This document shows positions 1 through 8,497 of a stretch of DNA of 64,000 nucleotides, in pieces. Position 1 is the first letter of the stretch; each line of letters begins with the position of its first letter. The stretch is from Caballeronia sordidicola. Its GTDB lineage: Bacteria; Pseudomonadota; Gammaproteobacteria; Burkholderiales; Burkholderiaceae. Made by a program: the position numbers and the translations under genes. The stretch is taken from the NCBI RefSeq assembly GCF_001544455.2, contig NZ_FCOC02000006.1:1-64000 (forward strand), given 5' to 3'. The notes beneath the pieces were generated by a model. It had not been told where the DNA came from, did not search any database, and saw only the letters and a list, made by a program, of their open reading frames with translations.

Positions 1-818
1 CCGCCGGTACCGCCAGGCAGCACGGCGGCGCCGACATGCAGGCGATCGACTCGCTGAAGACATTCACGAACGCGACGCAAAGTGGGTACGGCGGCGGGAC
101 ATCGGGCGCTTCCGGCGCAGGCCAGGATTCATCGGGCGGCGGCGGACAGGCGAACGGATTCGGCGATCCGGTGCTGCTTATGGCATCGCCCAAAGGGGTG
201 GGGATCACCACACCGGAGAGCGTCCATATTCACGCGGGCGAGAATGCAACGATGTCGGCAAATAGCGATATCAATATTGCAGTGGGCAAAAGCCTGGTCG
301 CGAATGCCGTCGATAAAATCAGCCTGTTCGCCTACAAGCTGGGCATGAAATTGATCGCGGCGCGCGGCAAGCTGGAAATACAGGCGCAAACGGACGGCAT
401 GGATCTCCTCGCAAGCAAGGGCATCAAGATTTCGTCTTCAACAGACGGCATTGCGCTGAGCGCGGAAAAAGAGATCCTGCTCACATGCGGCGGCGCGTAC
501 GTGCGCATCAGCGGCGGGGGTATCCAGATCCACGCGCCGGGCGAGGTCGATATCAAGGGTTCGAATCACGCCTTCTCGGGACCCACGCGATACGACGGCC
601 AGCCGCCGGCGCTTCCAAAAAGTGTATCGAACGATCAGCAGTTTATCCTCAAGGACGAAACCACCGGAAATGTCATGCCGCTTGCGCCATACCGCATTGA
701 GGGAAGCGGCGGGGAAGTGCTGGCGCGAGGCATTACCGACGCCGAAGGCAAGACGGTGCGCGTGTTCACCGGCACTGAGGCGCAGGACCTGAAGATGTTC
801 CACGAGGACGAAGCGTAA
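1..818 (+). CDS. vgrG: VgrG (TssI) spike protein, C-terminal part only
   Basis: The reading frame is open from the first bases (codon phase starts at base 3), so this is the 3' end of a longer gene and the ATG at 36 is internal. The roughly 270 visible residues look like the DUF2345 extension of VgrG: repeated short beta strands with alternating polar and hydrophobic residues (for example HIHAGENATMSANSDINIAV and the following blade repeats), ending in a short tail. VgrG trimers cap the Hcp tube of the T6SS and carry effectors through this C-terminal needle. A cargo-type gene follows 60 bp downstream on the same strand. The gp27/gp5 core lies outside the window. Confidence 0.85.
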   Translation, partial: AGTARQHGGADMQAIDSLKTFTNATQSGYGGGTSGASGAGQDSSGGGGQANGFGDPVLLMASPKGVGITTPESVHIHAGENATMSANSDINIAVGKSLVANAVDKISLFAYKLGMKLIAARGKLEIQAQTDGMDLLASKGIKISSSTDGIALSAEKEILLTCGGAYVRISGGGIQIHAPGEVDIKGSNHAFSGPTRYDGQPPALPKSVSNDQQFILKDETTGNVMPLAPYRIEGSGGEVLARGITDAEGKTVRVFTGTEAQDLKMFHEDEA

Positions 819-878
819 TAGCGGCATATACAACACAACGCCAACGTCACGGCGATTCGAGACCAATCGAAAAAAATC

Positions 879-2966
879 ATGAGCCAAGAGAATGCAGCGG
901 GGACCAGCCGCACGGATACCCGTGAAGGCAGCACAGCCGACGCGAAGGGCAAGCAGCGTCCGCTCTACTTTTTCTATCCGGACACGGCCGAGCTTTTCGA
1001 ATGTCCACTCGAATCCGTCGATACGGTGGCGAAGGAAATCGCCTTGATGAGCCGGCTGTCGGAGAACCTTATCGAGGCACGCCAGGCGCTTGGCATGGCG
1101 CACGCCAACTGGCTCGAGCAGCAATCGAACGTTGCGCTGCGTCCGCAACTCGAGGCGAAGCTGAAAGAAGCCATCAAGAAGGAGGAGGCGGCGACGGCGG
1201 AGGTTCACAAGGAGCTGGAAGAGACGCCCGCGTTCAACAAGGATGGCGTCTGGGAGCTCCTGCCACTACGCAAGACAGGCTCCGGCAAGGAACAGTACAG
1301 TGGGCAGCGGTTCACCTACGTGCGCTCATCGAAGATGCGGAATCACTTCCGCCGTTACAAGCTCGACTCCGACAAACCGCAACTCAAGTCATTCCTCGTC
1401 AAAGACGAAGCGACCAAGAAGTACAAGATTGATCATAAAATGCTTGATGAAAAGCTCCATGAAGCTTTGCATAAGACCAAGCTGCATGAATGGAAAACGC
1501 CGCCGTGGGGCGTTGATTGGGCGCCTAGTTTCGCGGAGGGTTTCAACAAGAACGCAAACTTCAAGTCGCCGGACGACCCGAATGCCATGGTGGAGTTTTC
1601 CGGCGGCACGCAGATGCTGCGGCTGTTTGCCGGTGCAGGAGCCAGCGCCAAGGTTGAAAGCACCTTCAAGTCCTTTGACGACGTTCTGCATTTGCGCGGC
1701 GAGGTTTCGGCATCGGCCAAGGCCAAGGGTGAAGTCGGCGGTATCCTTGCCGACGGAAACATCAAGGCCATGCTATATCTGCCGTGGAAGTCCGGGCTCG
1801 AGCTCTGGATTCCGGCGCCCACGGAAACTCAAGGCGGCAGCTACTCGTGGTCGAGCACACCTGATACCACGCTCGGATTCTTCCGGATATCCGTTGTGGC
1901 AAAAGCCGAGGCCTCATGCGGTGCGAGTTTGCTGGCCGAGGGCGGTGTCGAGTTCAAACTGGGACGCGATGGTAAAACTCAGCAAGTGCGCGGCACGCGT
2001 GCAACCCGCGACCCCAATCAAATGCAGCGGCCGAGACTGGACGTCACGAAAGTGGAAGCAACGGCCGACGCTGGTGGCGATCTGAAGGCGTTTGCCGGCG
2101 TTGAAGCCGAAGCGTCGTTTGATGGCGCCTTCGAATGGCGGCGTCCCCAGGAGAAAGTCAAATGGACGTCGTTCGCGTCTGTGAAGCCGGGGGTGAGCGG
2201 TCAGGCCGGCATTGGCGCGCAGGCGGCGTTTCACATCACGTACGATGAAAAATTCCGCATCTTCATGAAGGCCGGCGTATGCGTGGGCGTGGGCCTCAAA
2301 GGCGAGATCGAGGCGACCGTCGATGTCGTCAACATGGCCGAGTTCGCGTGGTGGGCAAAATCGCAGGTCGCTTATGCCGGCGATAAAAACCTGAAATACT
2401 TCGAGACGGAAGCGTTCAAGACCTTCGTTGCGATGTACACGCTGGCGATCGCGAAGGGTAAGGAGATCGGCGCTTTTGTCGGCAAGCAGTTCAGTGAATT
2501 GCGTACCGATCTCACCAATTTCATCCGCACGGAACCGAAGAAATTCCTGGATGCGGTCAGGAACGCGCACGACTCGTTGCTGAACAGTCTTGCCGAAGTG
2601 AAGGGCTACATCATCTACGCTTTAAAATCGATCGGCGATCAATTTGAAGAGTGGCGCCTCGAGGCGTCCGATGCCATTGACCGGATTCTCGCATCGGCGC
2701 AAATCAAGAACGAGCTGAACAATGTCTATCAGTTCACATCGCCGGAAATCGGCGAGAAGAGTGAAGCTCAACTTGCGCGCAATGACATCGGACAATTCAT
2801 TGGCATGGATCAGGTTGCAATGATCGAAGGCAGGTTGCGTGACGAGCCCGCGCCTGGTTTTGCGTTCGCATTCAACGACTCGCCAGCCTACATGATGCAA
2901 CAAGGCACCAACGTTGCATGGCTGCATCCGGCCACGACGGCGGGCGACGGATCGCAACTTGCTTGA
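879..2966 (+). CDS. large VgrG-linked protein of unknown function, candidate T6SS effector
   Basis: A 695-residue protein I do not recognise as a named family. The first ~30 residues are polar and disordered. Residues ~45-110 are charged and probably coiled coil. The middle (~240-480) is rich in alternating Ala/Gly and acidic/basic residues in strand-like segments such as GEVSASAKAKGEVGGILADG. The C-terminal third (~500-640) is predicted helical, with amphipathic stretches around TFVAMYTLAIAKGKEIGAFVG and EVKGYIIYALKSIGDQ. There is no signal peptide. It sits directly behind vgrG and in front of a secreted FGE-like gene, which is the usual place for a VgrG-delivered effector. That role is inferred from position only; no catalytic motif is visible. 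Confidence 0.6.
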   Translation: MSQENAAGTSRTDTREGSTADAKGKQRPLYFFYPDTAELFECPLESVDTVAKEIALMSRLSENLIEARQALGMAHANWLEQQSNVALRPQLEAKLKEAIKKEEAATAEVHKELEETPAFNKDGVWELLPLRKTGSGKEQYSGQRFTYVRSSKMRNHFRRYKLDSDKPQLKSFLVKDEATKKYKIDHKMLDEKLHEALHKTKLHEWKTPPWGVDWAPSFAEGFNKNANFKSPDDPNAMVEFSGGTQMLRLFAGAGASAKVESTFKSFDDVLHLRGEVSASAKAKGEVGGILADGNIKAMLYLPWKSGLELWIPAPTETQGGSYSWSSTPDTTLGFFRISVVAKAEASCGASLLAEGGVEFKLGRDGKTQQVRGTRATRDPNQMQRPRLDVTKVEATADAGGDLKAFAGVEAEASFDGAFEWRRPQEKVKWTSFASVKPGVSGQAGIGAQAAFHITYDEKFRIFMKAGVCVGVGLKGEIEATVDVVNMAEFAWWAKSQVAYAGDKNLKYFETEAFKTFVAMYTLAIAKGKEIGAFVGKQFSELRTDLTNFIRTEPKKFLDAVRNAHDSLLNSLAEVKGYIIYALKSIGDQFEEWRLEASDAIDRILASAQIKNELNNVYQFTSPEIGEKSEAQLARNDIGQFIGMDQVAMIEGRLRDEPAPGFAFAFNDSPAYMMQQGTNVAWLHPATTAGDGSQLA

Positions 2967-3013
2967 GCGGCATGAACGGCTTAACGAAGAGCACAACAAA
3001 GGAGTGTCGCTGC

Positions 3014-4096
3014 ATGGGTTATCCGTCTTATCGTGCTTGTGGGACATCGCGTGCGTTTGCGGTATTGAGCACGTCGCTCCTGCTGTCCTGCAGCGCTTTT
3101 GCACAGAAGATCGATGTGAACGCACCGGCCGATAAAGACCGCCTGATTCGCGAAATCACGACGCCGTCGCCACACAAGAGCACGTGGGAACACCTGAGCA
3201 TGGTGCTCAAATGGGGACGTGGCAAGCCTTACGACGATACAGTCGGCATCATCCAGGATTACTTCAAGACGCTGCCGCCGCCGGGCAGTGACGAACTTGC
3301 GAAGTTCAGGCAGAAGCTACAGGGCGAACTCGTTTTCGTATCGGGCGGCGAATTTTTGATGGGCGACTTCGGCCCGCATAAGTCGCCTGAAAAGCTGCCA
3401 TATTCCGCCAACGAGGGCGCAGCGCCCGCCCACGCCGTAACCCTCGACAGCTATTCAATCCTCAAGCACCGCGTCACGTATGCAGACTACGACCTCTATA
3501 CGAGAGCCAACAAGTTGCCGCCGGCCGCGATCAGTAAGGCCGAGTATCTGGAGTTCCGATTTCCTGACTATCCGGTGGCGTATGTGACCTGGCGGCAGTC
3601 TCGCGATTTTTGTTCGTGGCTTGGACAGGTGACTTCAATGAAATTCGATCTGCCGACCGAAGCGCAGTGGGAATACGCAGCACGCTCGCGCGGCGAACTT
3701 TGGGTGATTCCGAGCACGGCCGTGCCGGTCGTCGATGGCAAATACAACCTTGAGCAGCTCGACGGCATCATCGACAAAATGGAAGGGAACGGAACGAGTC
3801 CCGAGCCGCTGATCAGCCGTCCGGTCGGAACCTACGGCGACAACAAGATAGGCGTATCGGATGTGTTCGGACGAGGCAGGGAGTGGACCCGCGACTGGTT
3901 CGACAAGACTTACTACAGCCACAGCGCAGCGCACGATCCGCGCGGCCCCGAAGCCGGCGGTTTGCGAACCGTGCGGTTCGCGACGAGCAGCAGGACGCGG
4001 CTCGTGATCGATCGGGCCGGGCTCGCCCCTGATACCGAAAAAAGCGATCTCGGGTTTCGTTGCGTGCTCAATCAGACAGAGCCCGCTGGCCGGTGA
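3014..4096 (+). CDS. secreted formylglycine-generating-enzyme-like (SUMF1 fold) protein
   Basis: I chose the ATG at 3014 because AAAGGAG lies ~9 bases before it and a signal peptide follows at once (hydrophobic AFAVLSTSLLLSCSAFAQ); an in-frame start at 2918 would overlap the previous gene. After export the protein carries an FGE-sulfatase fold: GGEFLMGDFG, DYPVAYVTWRQSRDFCSWL, LPTEAQWEYAAR, REWTRDWFDKTYY and a terminal LGFRCV. The copper-binding cysteine pair of true formylglycine-generating enzymes is not seen; the region that normally holds it reads GGLRTVRFATSSRTRL. Sulfatase activation is therefore unlikely. In the vgrG/effector context it may be a periplasmic accessory or immunity-like protein; this is inference. 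Confidence 0.75.
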   Translation: MGYPSYRACGTSRAFAVLSTSLLLSCSAFAQKIDVNAPADKDRLIREITTPSPHKSTWEHLSMVLKWGRGKPYDDTVGIIQDYFKTLPPPGSDELAKFRQKLQGELVFVSGGEFLMGDFGPHKSPEKLPYSANEGAAPAHAVTLDSYSILKHRVTYADYDLYTRANKLPPAAISKAEYLEFRFPDYPVAYVTWRQSRDFCSWLGQVTSMKFDLPTEAQWEYAARSRGELWVIPSTAVPVVDGKYNLEQLDGIIDKMEGNGTSPEPLISRPVGTYGDNKIGVSDVFGRGREWTRDWFDKTYYSHSAAHDPRGPEAGGLRTVRFATSSRTRLVIDRAGLAPDTEKSDLGFRCVLNQTEPAGR

Positions 4097-4115
4097 GGCT
4101 ACGGCCCGACAGAAC

Positions 4116-5054
4116 ATGACGAACGCGCCCGGACAGGTTTCTTCGATACGCAAAACGACCATCGTCGCGCTGCTGCTCGGCGGCGGTCTTTTTTTGCTCG
4201 CGATAGCCATGGCGGTTTCGTCGGTTATCAGCACGCGCGATATGACCGCTGCCCGAGGTACTGTCGTGCGATTTGGCGGCGGCTCGCAGTCCTTGCGGTC
4301 CTACACGCCGGTCTTCGCGTTCACGACTGCCGGTGGACAGCGCGCCGAAACGAGCGGAGAAACCTCGTCGACACAGCCGGCCTATGACATTGGCCAGAGC
4401 GTGCGGATTTTTTATGACGCGGCGCACTCGGCTCGCCCCGTGATCGTCGATGAGTTCATGCAGCGGTGGTTTCCGGCTGCGGTTCTTGCGGCGCTTGGCG
4501 TGGCGTTTCTCGCGATCGGCGCTGTTCTTTACAGGGGCGATCGGCCGCGCATTTCCGCCGCCGCGCCATCCAATGCCTCGTATTCGCAGCGCAAGCAACA
4601 GCGAAATCGCCAAAACCTCGTTATCAGTGTGTTGCCCGTTGTCATTGGCGCCGGGTTCGTGCTTGGCGCAGCCGCGACCGGCTTCCACGCGCAGCACATC
4701 AGGCAGAACTACAGTCGGGCAGAGGGACAAGTCATCAACGTGCTTGAAAACGAGCGTCCGTATCAACCCCATTCGAGGCTGTATTCGGCGGTTATCGTTT
4801 TCAGGACGGACACCGGCAAGCAAATTTCGTTCGCGCAAGGTTCGTCGTCATCGCATAACGGCCTGCGCGAGGGTGAGTCGGTCGGTGTCCTCTACGATGC
4901 GCAGACGCCTGAGCGCGCGATGATCGACAGCTTCTGGGAGCACTGGGGTCTTACTGCCATTCTCCTTGTGATCGGGATTCCGTTTCTGGCAGTTGGTGTG
5001 TTTTTCCTCAGCACTGTAAGCTTGGGTGGACAGGAGCGAAAACGCGTCGCATGA
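4116..5054 (+). CDS. membrane protein with two DUF3592-like halves
   Basis: A 312-residue inner-membrane protein with four likely transmembrane segments (~14-37, 118-139, 167-188, 278-300). Each half has the same plan: a helix, a soluble beta domain with a GxVxxF/SYTPVFAF-type or HSRLYSAVIVF-type strand, a VGVLYD/VRIFYD motif, then a second helix. This is the DUF3592 pattern, here in tandem. Function is unknown. It starts 19 bp after the FGE-like gene and 34 bp before the PAAR gene, so it is probably co-transcribed. A membrane immunity or handling role for the upstream putative effector is possible but unproven. Confidence 0.65.
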   Translation: MTNAPGQVSSIRKTTIVALLLGGGLFLLAIAMAVSSVISTRDMTAARGTVVRFGGGSQSLRSYTPVFAFTTAGGQRAETSGETSSTQPAYDIGQSVRIFYDAAHSARPVIVDEFMQRWFPAAVLAALGVAFLAIGAVLYRGDRPRISAAAPSNASYSQRKQQRNRQNLVISVLPVVIGAGFVLGAAATGFHAQHIRQNYSRAEGQVINVLENERPYQPHSRLYSAVIVFRTDTGKQISFAQGSSSSHNGLREGESVGVLYDAQTPERAMIDSFWEHWGLTAILLVIGIPFLAVGVFFLSTVSLGGQERKRVA

Positions 5055-5088
5055 AAATGTCTTCAAACAGATTTCGTACAGGTGACGC

Positions 5089-5481
5089 ATGAGTTCATTT
5101 GCGTGTGAGGGCGACAGCACCACCCACGGTGGCACCATCGTCTCGGTTTCTTCATCGATAGCCGTTGGCGACGGCGGCCGTCGCGCGGCCCGTCTTGGCG
5201 ATCTCGTCCAGTGCCCGAAATGCAACGGTACCTTTCCGATCGTCACGACACAGAACCCGGCGATGACTGTCGATGGTGTCCCGCTCGCCTTCCACGGCGA
5301 CAAGACGTCGTGCGGCGCCGTGTTGATTGCGGCGCAATCGGTGACGACGGCAAACGTCAAGGGATCAATGGAAGGCGACGCTGCCGCAGCCACTGAAAGT
5401 GCGCCGCTTGCGCCGACCATCTGCCGCGAATGTCTCGCACACGCCGCTGAGACCGGCGCATCGACTGTGGCGCGCGCTTGA
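5089..5481 (+). CDS. PAAR-domain T6SS tip protein
   Basis: A 130-residue protein with the PAAR repeat layout: GDSTTHGG near the N terminus, RRAARLGDLVQCPKC, then LAFHGDKTSCGAVLIAAQ. PAAR proteins form the sharp tip on VgrG and recruit specialised effectors. The short C-terminal tail (~90-130) has no toxin domain, so the cargo is encoded separately. The gene opens a run of overlapping genes (DUF4123 adaptor, small protein, Tox-REase-5 toxin, immunity) with the same order as the PAAR4-tecT-co-tecT-tseT-tsiT locus described in Pseudomonas aeruginosa. That parallel is from knowledge of the locus, not from an alignment. Confidence 0.85.
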   Translation: MSSFACEGDSTTHGGTIVSVSSSIAVGDGGRRAARLGDLVQCPKCNGTFPIVTTQNPAMTVDGVPLAFHGDKTSCGAVLIAAQSVTTANVKGSMEGDAAAATESAPLAPTICRECLAHAAETGASTVARA

Positions 5482-5978
5482 TTCCGTCGCAGCTCGCCGA
5501 GCGGCTGGAACGCCTTCGAACGTCGGCGCCGGGGTTGCGCGCCTATGCGCTCGTCGATGGCTATCAATACGCGCAGCATTTCGGCCATCCACTAAAAAGA
5601 CGTTGGGGCGCCGTAGCCGCCCTGTTCGCCGGAACCGAGGACGAACCGCTCGCGGACGCGGGACCGTGGGTGATCGATCTCGCCGCGCCCGAGGCCTTCG
5701 CTATTGCTTCGCTTGCCGAGTTGGAAGAGGCCCGTCCCAGCGTCATGTGGCTCTTTGCGGATCAGGAATTGGATGCACTTGTGGCCACGCTACAGGGCAA
5801 GCTTAATAGCCGCTTGCCTGACGGAAGGGTGGCGCTCGTGCGCTTCTGGGATCCCCGAGTGTTCGTGCCGCTGTTCAACGCGCTCGATTCCGCCGGTCGT
5901 CAGTCGTATTTCGGCGATGTGAGCGAGTGGCACGGCTTGCGCAACGGCAAACGCTTTCACGTCTCCCACCATGCTTGA
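5478..5978 (+). CDS. DUF4123 effector adaptor/chaperone (TecT-like)
   Basis: A 166-residue protein with the DUF4123 pattern: AYALVDGYQYAQHF near the start, then GPWVIDLAAPEA, and a central RVALVRFWDPRVFVPLFNAL strand-helix unit. DUF4123 proteins (Tap/Tec family) bind a toxin and hand it to its VgrG or PAAR carrier without being fired themselves. The start is TTG, overlapping the PAAR stop as TTGA, which points to translational coupling. The 3' end overlaps the next gene by 8 bp. Lying between a PAAR gene and a nuclease toxin, it almost certainly serves that toxin. Confidence 0.85.
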   Translation: MIPSQLAERLERLRTSAPGLRAYALVDGYQYAQHFGHPLKRRWGAVAALFAGTEDEPLADAGPWVIDLAAPEAFAIASLAELEEARPSVMWLFADQELDALVATLQGKLNSRLPDGRVALVRFWDPRVFVPLFNALDSAGRQSYFGDVSEWHGLRNGKRFHVSHHA

Positions 5979-6333
5979 ACTTACCGAAGAACAATGGGCG
6001 TCCTTGTGCGCCAGCGACGAACGCAACTTCGTCGCGACGATTCGCGACGACATCGTCCAGGCAAGTCCCCGTCTTGCCGGCGACTCAACCTTGCTGAACC
6101 GGCTGGTACGCGCCTATCAGGATGCGAAGCGCATGGGTTTTCAGCAGGACAAGGCGCTCGTCGAATTTCTTTATGTCGAGGCGGATGTGCCGGAGTTTTA
6201 TCGGAAGCCGGCGATTGCCGCATGGCTTGCGAAGCCGGGCCGCCCTGTTGAGGAACGTTTTGAGGATGTGCTGGCGGTCGCGCGGCGCAAGCTGATGGAC
6301 CGTGCTGCGAACCGCATTCAGGAGGAGAAGTAA
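5971..6333 (+). CDS. small helper protein of the toxin module (possible co-chaperone)
   Basis: A 120-residue, cysteine-poor, probably all-helical soluble protein (LTEEQWASL, LLNRLVRAYQDAKRMGF, ALVEFLYVEADVPEFYRKPAIAAWL). I do not recognise a named domain. It overlaps the DUF4123 gene by 8 bp, and its stop shares one base with the toxin ATG, so all three are surely co-translated. In the P. aeruginosa TseT locus a small co-chaperone gene lies at the same place between the DUF4123 adaptor and the toxin. The same role is inferred here from position. Confidence 0.65.
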   Translation: MLELTEEQWASLCASDERNFVATIRDDIVQASPRLAGDSTLLNRLVRAYQDAKRMGFQQDKALVEFLYVEADVPEFYRKPAIAAWLAKPGRPVEERFEDVLAVARRKLMDRAANRIQEEK

Positions 6334-6938
6334 TGGCAGTCCTGGCGATACCGCTGATCGAAGCTGCGGGCACGGCGCTGGCTGAAGCGTTTCCTGCGCT
6401 GCTTGGCGGCGCGGCGACGGCGGGCATTCTGTCGTTGTCGCGCGATCATGCGGAAGATAAGTCGAAGGCGCAACCTGTGGCGCGCACCCTGCCGAAGACG
6501 AATGAGAAATGCAAGAGGTGTCCGCCGGACAGTGGCATGCTGGTGACCCGCAATTGGAATATGTCGGACACGTCTCAGGCTTACCAAGCACAAGTGACAG
6601 GGTTTGCGCCGGGGACTGAATGGAATTTCGGCGGCCTTGACTTTGATGGTTTTCGCTCGACCATGTGTCAATTGGAAGAGGCGAAGGCTAAATACGATCA
6701 GTTCTTTGACGGTGAGACCGGTGAGCCCAAGTTCTTTTTTAGAACTTTTGGCGTTCTGAAGTTGCGCAGGCAAGCGCAGGCTCAAAGCGTTGTTGTAGGC
6801 GGTAATCCACCATCGCTTTTGTGTTGGTATTTCATGCAACCGCTAAGCTATGGTTTTTTCAAACGAGACTTTCGGACCCGCGCCCCGTTGGTCCAAACGG
6901 AGTTAAAGGGATTCGCATCAGACCCGATTGAACATTGA
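6333..6938 (+). CDS. Tox-REase-5 nuclease toxin (TseT-like T6SS effector)
   Basis: A 201-residue protein. Residues ~1-35 are hydrophobic and Ala/Gly-rich, a likely PAAR/adaptor-binding or membrane-crossing segment. Then comes a restriction-endonuclease-like toxin domain: a CKRCPP knuckle (Cys60, Cys63), the strand YQAQVTGF, and the catalytic-looking set LDFDGF (Asp105) with EEAKAKYD (Glu116, Lys118). This is the Tox-REase-5 pattern, a PD-(D/E)xK-type DNase. It should act in the cytoplasm of rival cells after T6SS delivery. The immunity gene overlaps its stop codon. Confidence 0.85.
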   Translation: MAVLAIPLIEAAGTALAEAFPALLGGAATAGILSLSRDHAEDKSKAQPVARTLPKTNEKCKRCPPDSGMLVTRNWNMSDTSQAYQAQVTGFAPGTEWNFGGLDFDGFRSTMCQLEEAKAKYDQFFDGETGEPKFFFRTFGVLKLRRQAQAQSVVVGGNPPSLLCWYFMQPLSYGFFKRDFRTRAPLVQTELKGFASDPIEH

Positions 6939-6946
6939 GTTATGAA

Positions 6947-7663
6947 ATGAAAACAAGCCTTAACATTGATTTGACGTTTCGACTGGAGCGCGCGGAGCTA
7001 CCGACAATTGACGAGCAATATGGATGGCTATGGCAATTTGCTTGTTCTCTGCAAAAGGCCGGATTGCCCCTCGACCAGTGGTATCCGCCAAACCATTCTC
7101 CTGAAGCATCACTTTTGAACAAAGCTTTCGACACTTCCGGACCAACCGGGGCCGCCCTCGCGCTAGCGAAGGCGGATTCGGAAGTCTACCCGGGCGTTCG
7201 TGGACTAGGCGCATGGAATGGAATTGAGGGACCAGGGGGAGCGGCCATTACCGATCTTCTTACTACCAATGGTGTGTCAACCTGCGAATTGGCGTCGAGA
7301 GGGATTGAAGGCTTGCTCAACGAAAAAAAACTTGCGGAGATCATGATCGAAGCCACGCGCATTTGGCCCGCGTCGAGCATCCAAGCGGGACCGTACAAGT
7401 ATTTTGTCGATCATCAAGTTTTCGAAAAACGCCCCGGTGCAGGGTGGATGCTTTATTTGCCACGCGTCATTACCACCAGACAGGTGCCGGAGGCGCGTGA
7501 CCTAATTCCGGTGATGCAAGGCAAGCAACAGAAGGGCACAATCATTGTAAGCGTTATTGGTGAACCGTTTTCAGTCGAGAATCCCGAGCATTTGAAAGTC
7601 GCAAACGCTATCGAAACACGCCTTGCCGATCAGGATCTTCTTCCTCTATTCACTGAGCTTTGA
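6947..7663 (+). CDS. Imm52-family immunity protein, copy 1
   Basis: A cytoplasmic protein of 238 residues from the ATG at 6947; the frame also has a TTG at 6935 overlapping the toxin stop. I prefer 6947 because the paralogue at 7721 begins at the equivalent point (NIDLTFRLER against NITLTFRLRQ). Conserved blocks are PLDQWYPPNHSPEASLLNKAF, AWNGIEGPGG, FEKRPGAGWMLYLPRVI, ARDLIPVMQGK and VSVIGEPFSVENPEH. The family (Imm52) is known to pair with Tox-REase-5 toxins, and the gene directly follows one. It should bind and block the nuclease at 6333. Confidence 0.8.
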   Translation: MKTSLNIDLTFRLERAELPTIDEQYGWLWQFACSLQKAGLPLDQWYPPNHSPEASLLNKAFDTSGPTGAALALAKADSEVYPGVRGLGAWNGIEGPGGAAITDLLTTNGVSTCELASRGIEGLLNEKKLAEIMIEATRIWPASSIQAGPYKYFVDHQVFEKRPGAGWMLYLPRVITTRQVPEARDLIPVMQGKQQKGTIIVSVIGEPFSVENPEHLKVANAIETRLADQDLLPLFTEL

Positions 7664-7720
7664 GGTTAGTAATAGAGTTCGGACGTCTCTGGCGGACGTG
7701 ATCGAACACGCATTTATTCC

Positions 7721-8440
7721 ATGAACATCACTCTCACTTTCCGTCTTAGGCAAGACAGCTTGCCAAGCGAATCTGAACAACTCGAAGATCTCTGGAAAGT
7801 GGCGACTCTCCTCGAACCTCTCGGTTTTCCACTTGAGAAGTGGTATCCGCCAGCAGATACTCCCGGGCGCTCCAAGCTCAACTCTGCATTCGAGAAAAGT
7901 GGACCGACCCCGACGACAATCGCAATATTTCACTCCGAAAAACAGGAAATTGAAACGCCGTGGGTGCGGGTATCGGGCGTATGGAATGGAAGCGAGGACG
8001 ATGGTGCAGTTACCTTCAGTACCTCCCTGTCGGCGGGCACTGCCGCTTCGATTTGTTCTTTCCGGCTTCGATCGAAAGGCGTCGCCGCATTGAGCGCAAC
8101 AGGTACAGCAGTCCCGTTTATAATCGGACTACTAAAAATATGGCCCGCGGCCACCGTCGAAGTTGGCCCGTATAGGTATTTCTCCATGCTACAAGTCTTT
8201 CCCAATAGACCCGGTGCTGGCTGGATGCTCTACCTCCCTCGCGTGATATCGACGAAAGAAGTTCCAGAGGCGCGCGACCTGATCCCAGTCATGGAGGGCA
8301 AAAAGCAGAAAGGCACGCTTGTTGTAAGTGTCATCGACGAAGTGTTTTCGGCCGATAATCCCGAGCACGTGATGATAGCGAATGCGATAGAGGAACGACT
8401 GGTCGATCAGGACCTGTTGCCGCGTTATGCAGAACTCTGA
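7721..8440 (+). CDS. Imm52-family immunity protein, copy 2
   Basis: A 239-residue paralogue of the preceding gene. The C-terminal ~70 residues are nearly the same (RPGAGWMLYLPRVISTKEVP, ARDLIPVMEGKKQKGTLVVSVIDEVFSADNPEH), while the N-terminal half has diverged. No toxin gene lies between the two copies, so this may be an orphan immunity gene kept against rival toxin variants, or a local duplicate. It starts 57 bp after copy 1 and is followed by the fragment of a third copy. Confidence 0.78.
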   Translation: MNITLTFRLRQDSLPSESEQLEDLWKVATLLEPLGFPLEKWYPPADTPGRSKLNSAFEKSGPTPTTIAIFHSEKQEIETPWVRVSGVWNGSEDDGAVTFSTSLSAGTAASICSFRLRSKGVAALSATGTAVPFIIGLLKIWPAATVEVGPYRYFSMLQVFPNRPGAGWMLYLPRVISTKEVPEARDLIPVMEGKKQKGTLVVSVIDEVFSADNPEHVMIANAIEERLVDQDLLPRYAEL

Positions 8441-8497
8441 TTTCGCCAGGCGCGATCGGCGCGAGATTCTGGATAATCGAATCTATGAATCATTTAA

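Noticed and set aside
560-575. GGTTCGAATC text resembling a tRNA T-loop
   Set aside because: It lies inside the vgrG frame and has no cloverleaf around it.
438-1208. 256-codon minus-strand frame across vgrG and the next gene
   Set aside because: Shadow of two plus-strand genes in high-GC DNA; Arg/Leu-rich with no domain.
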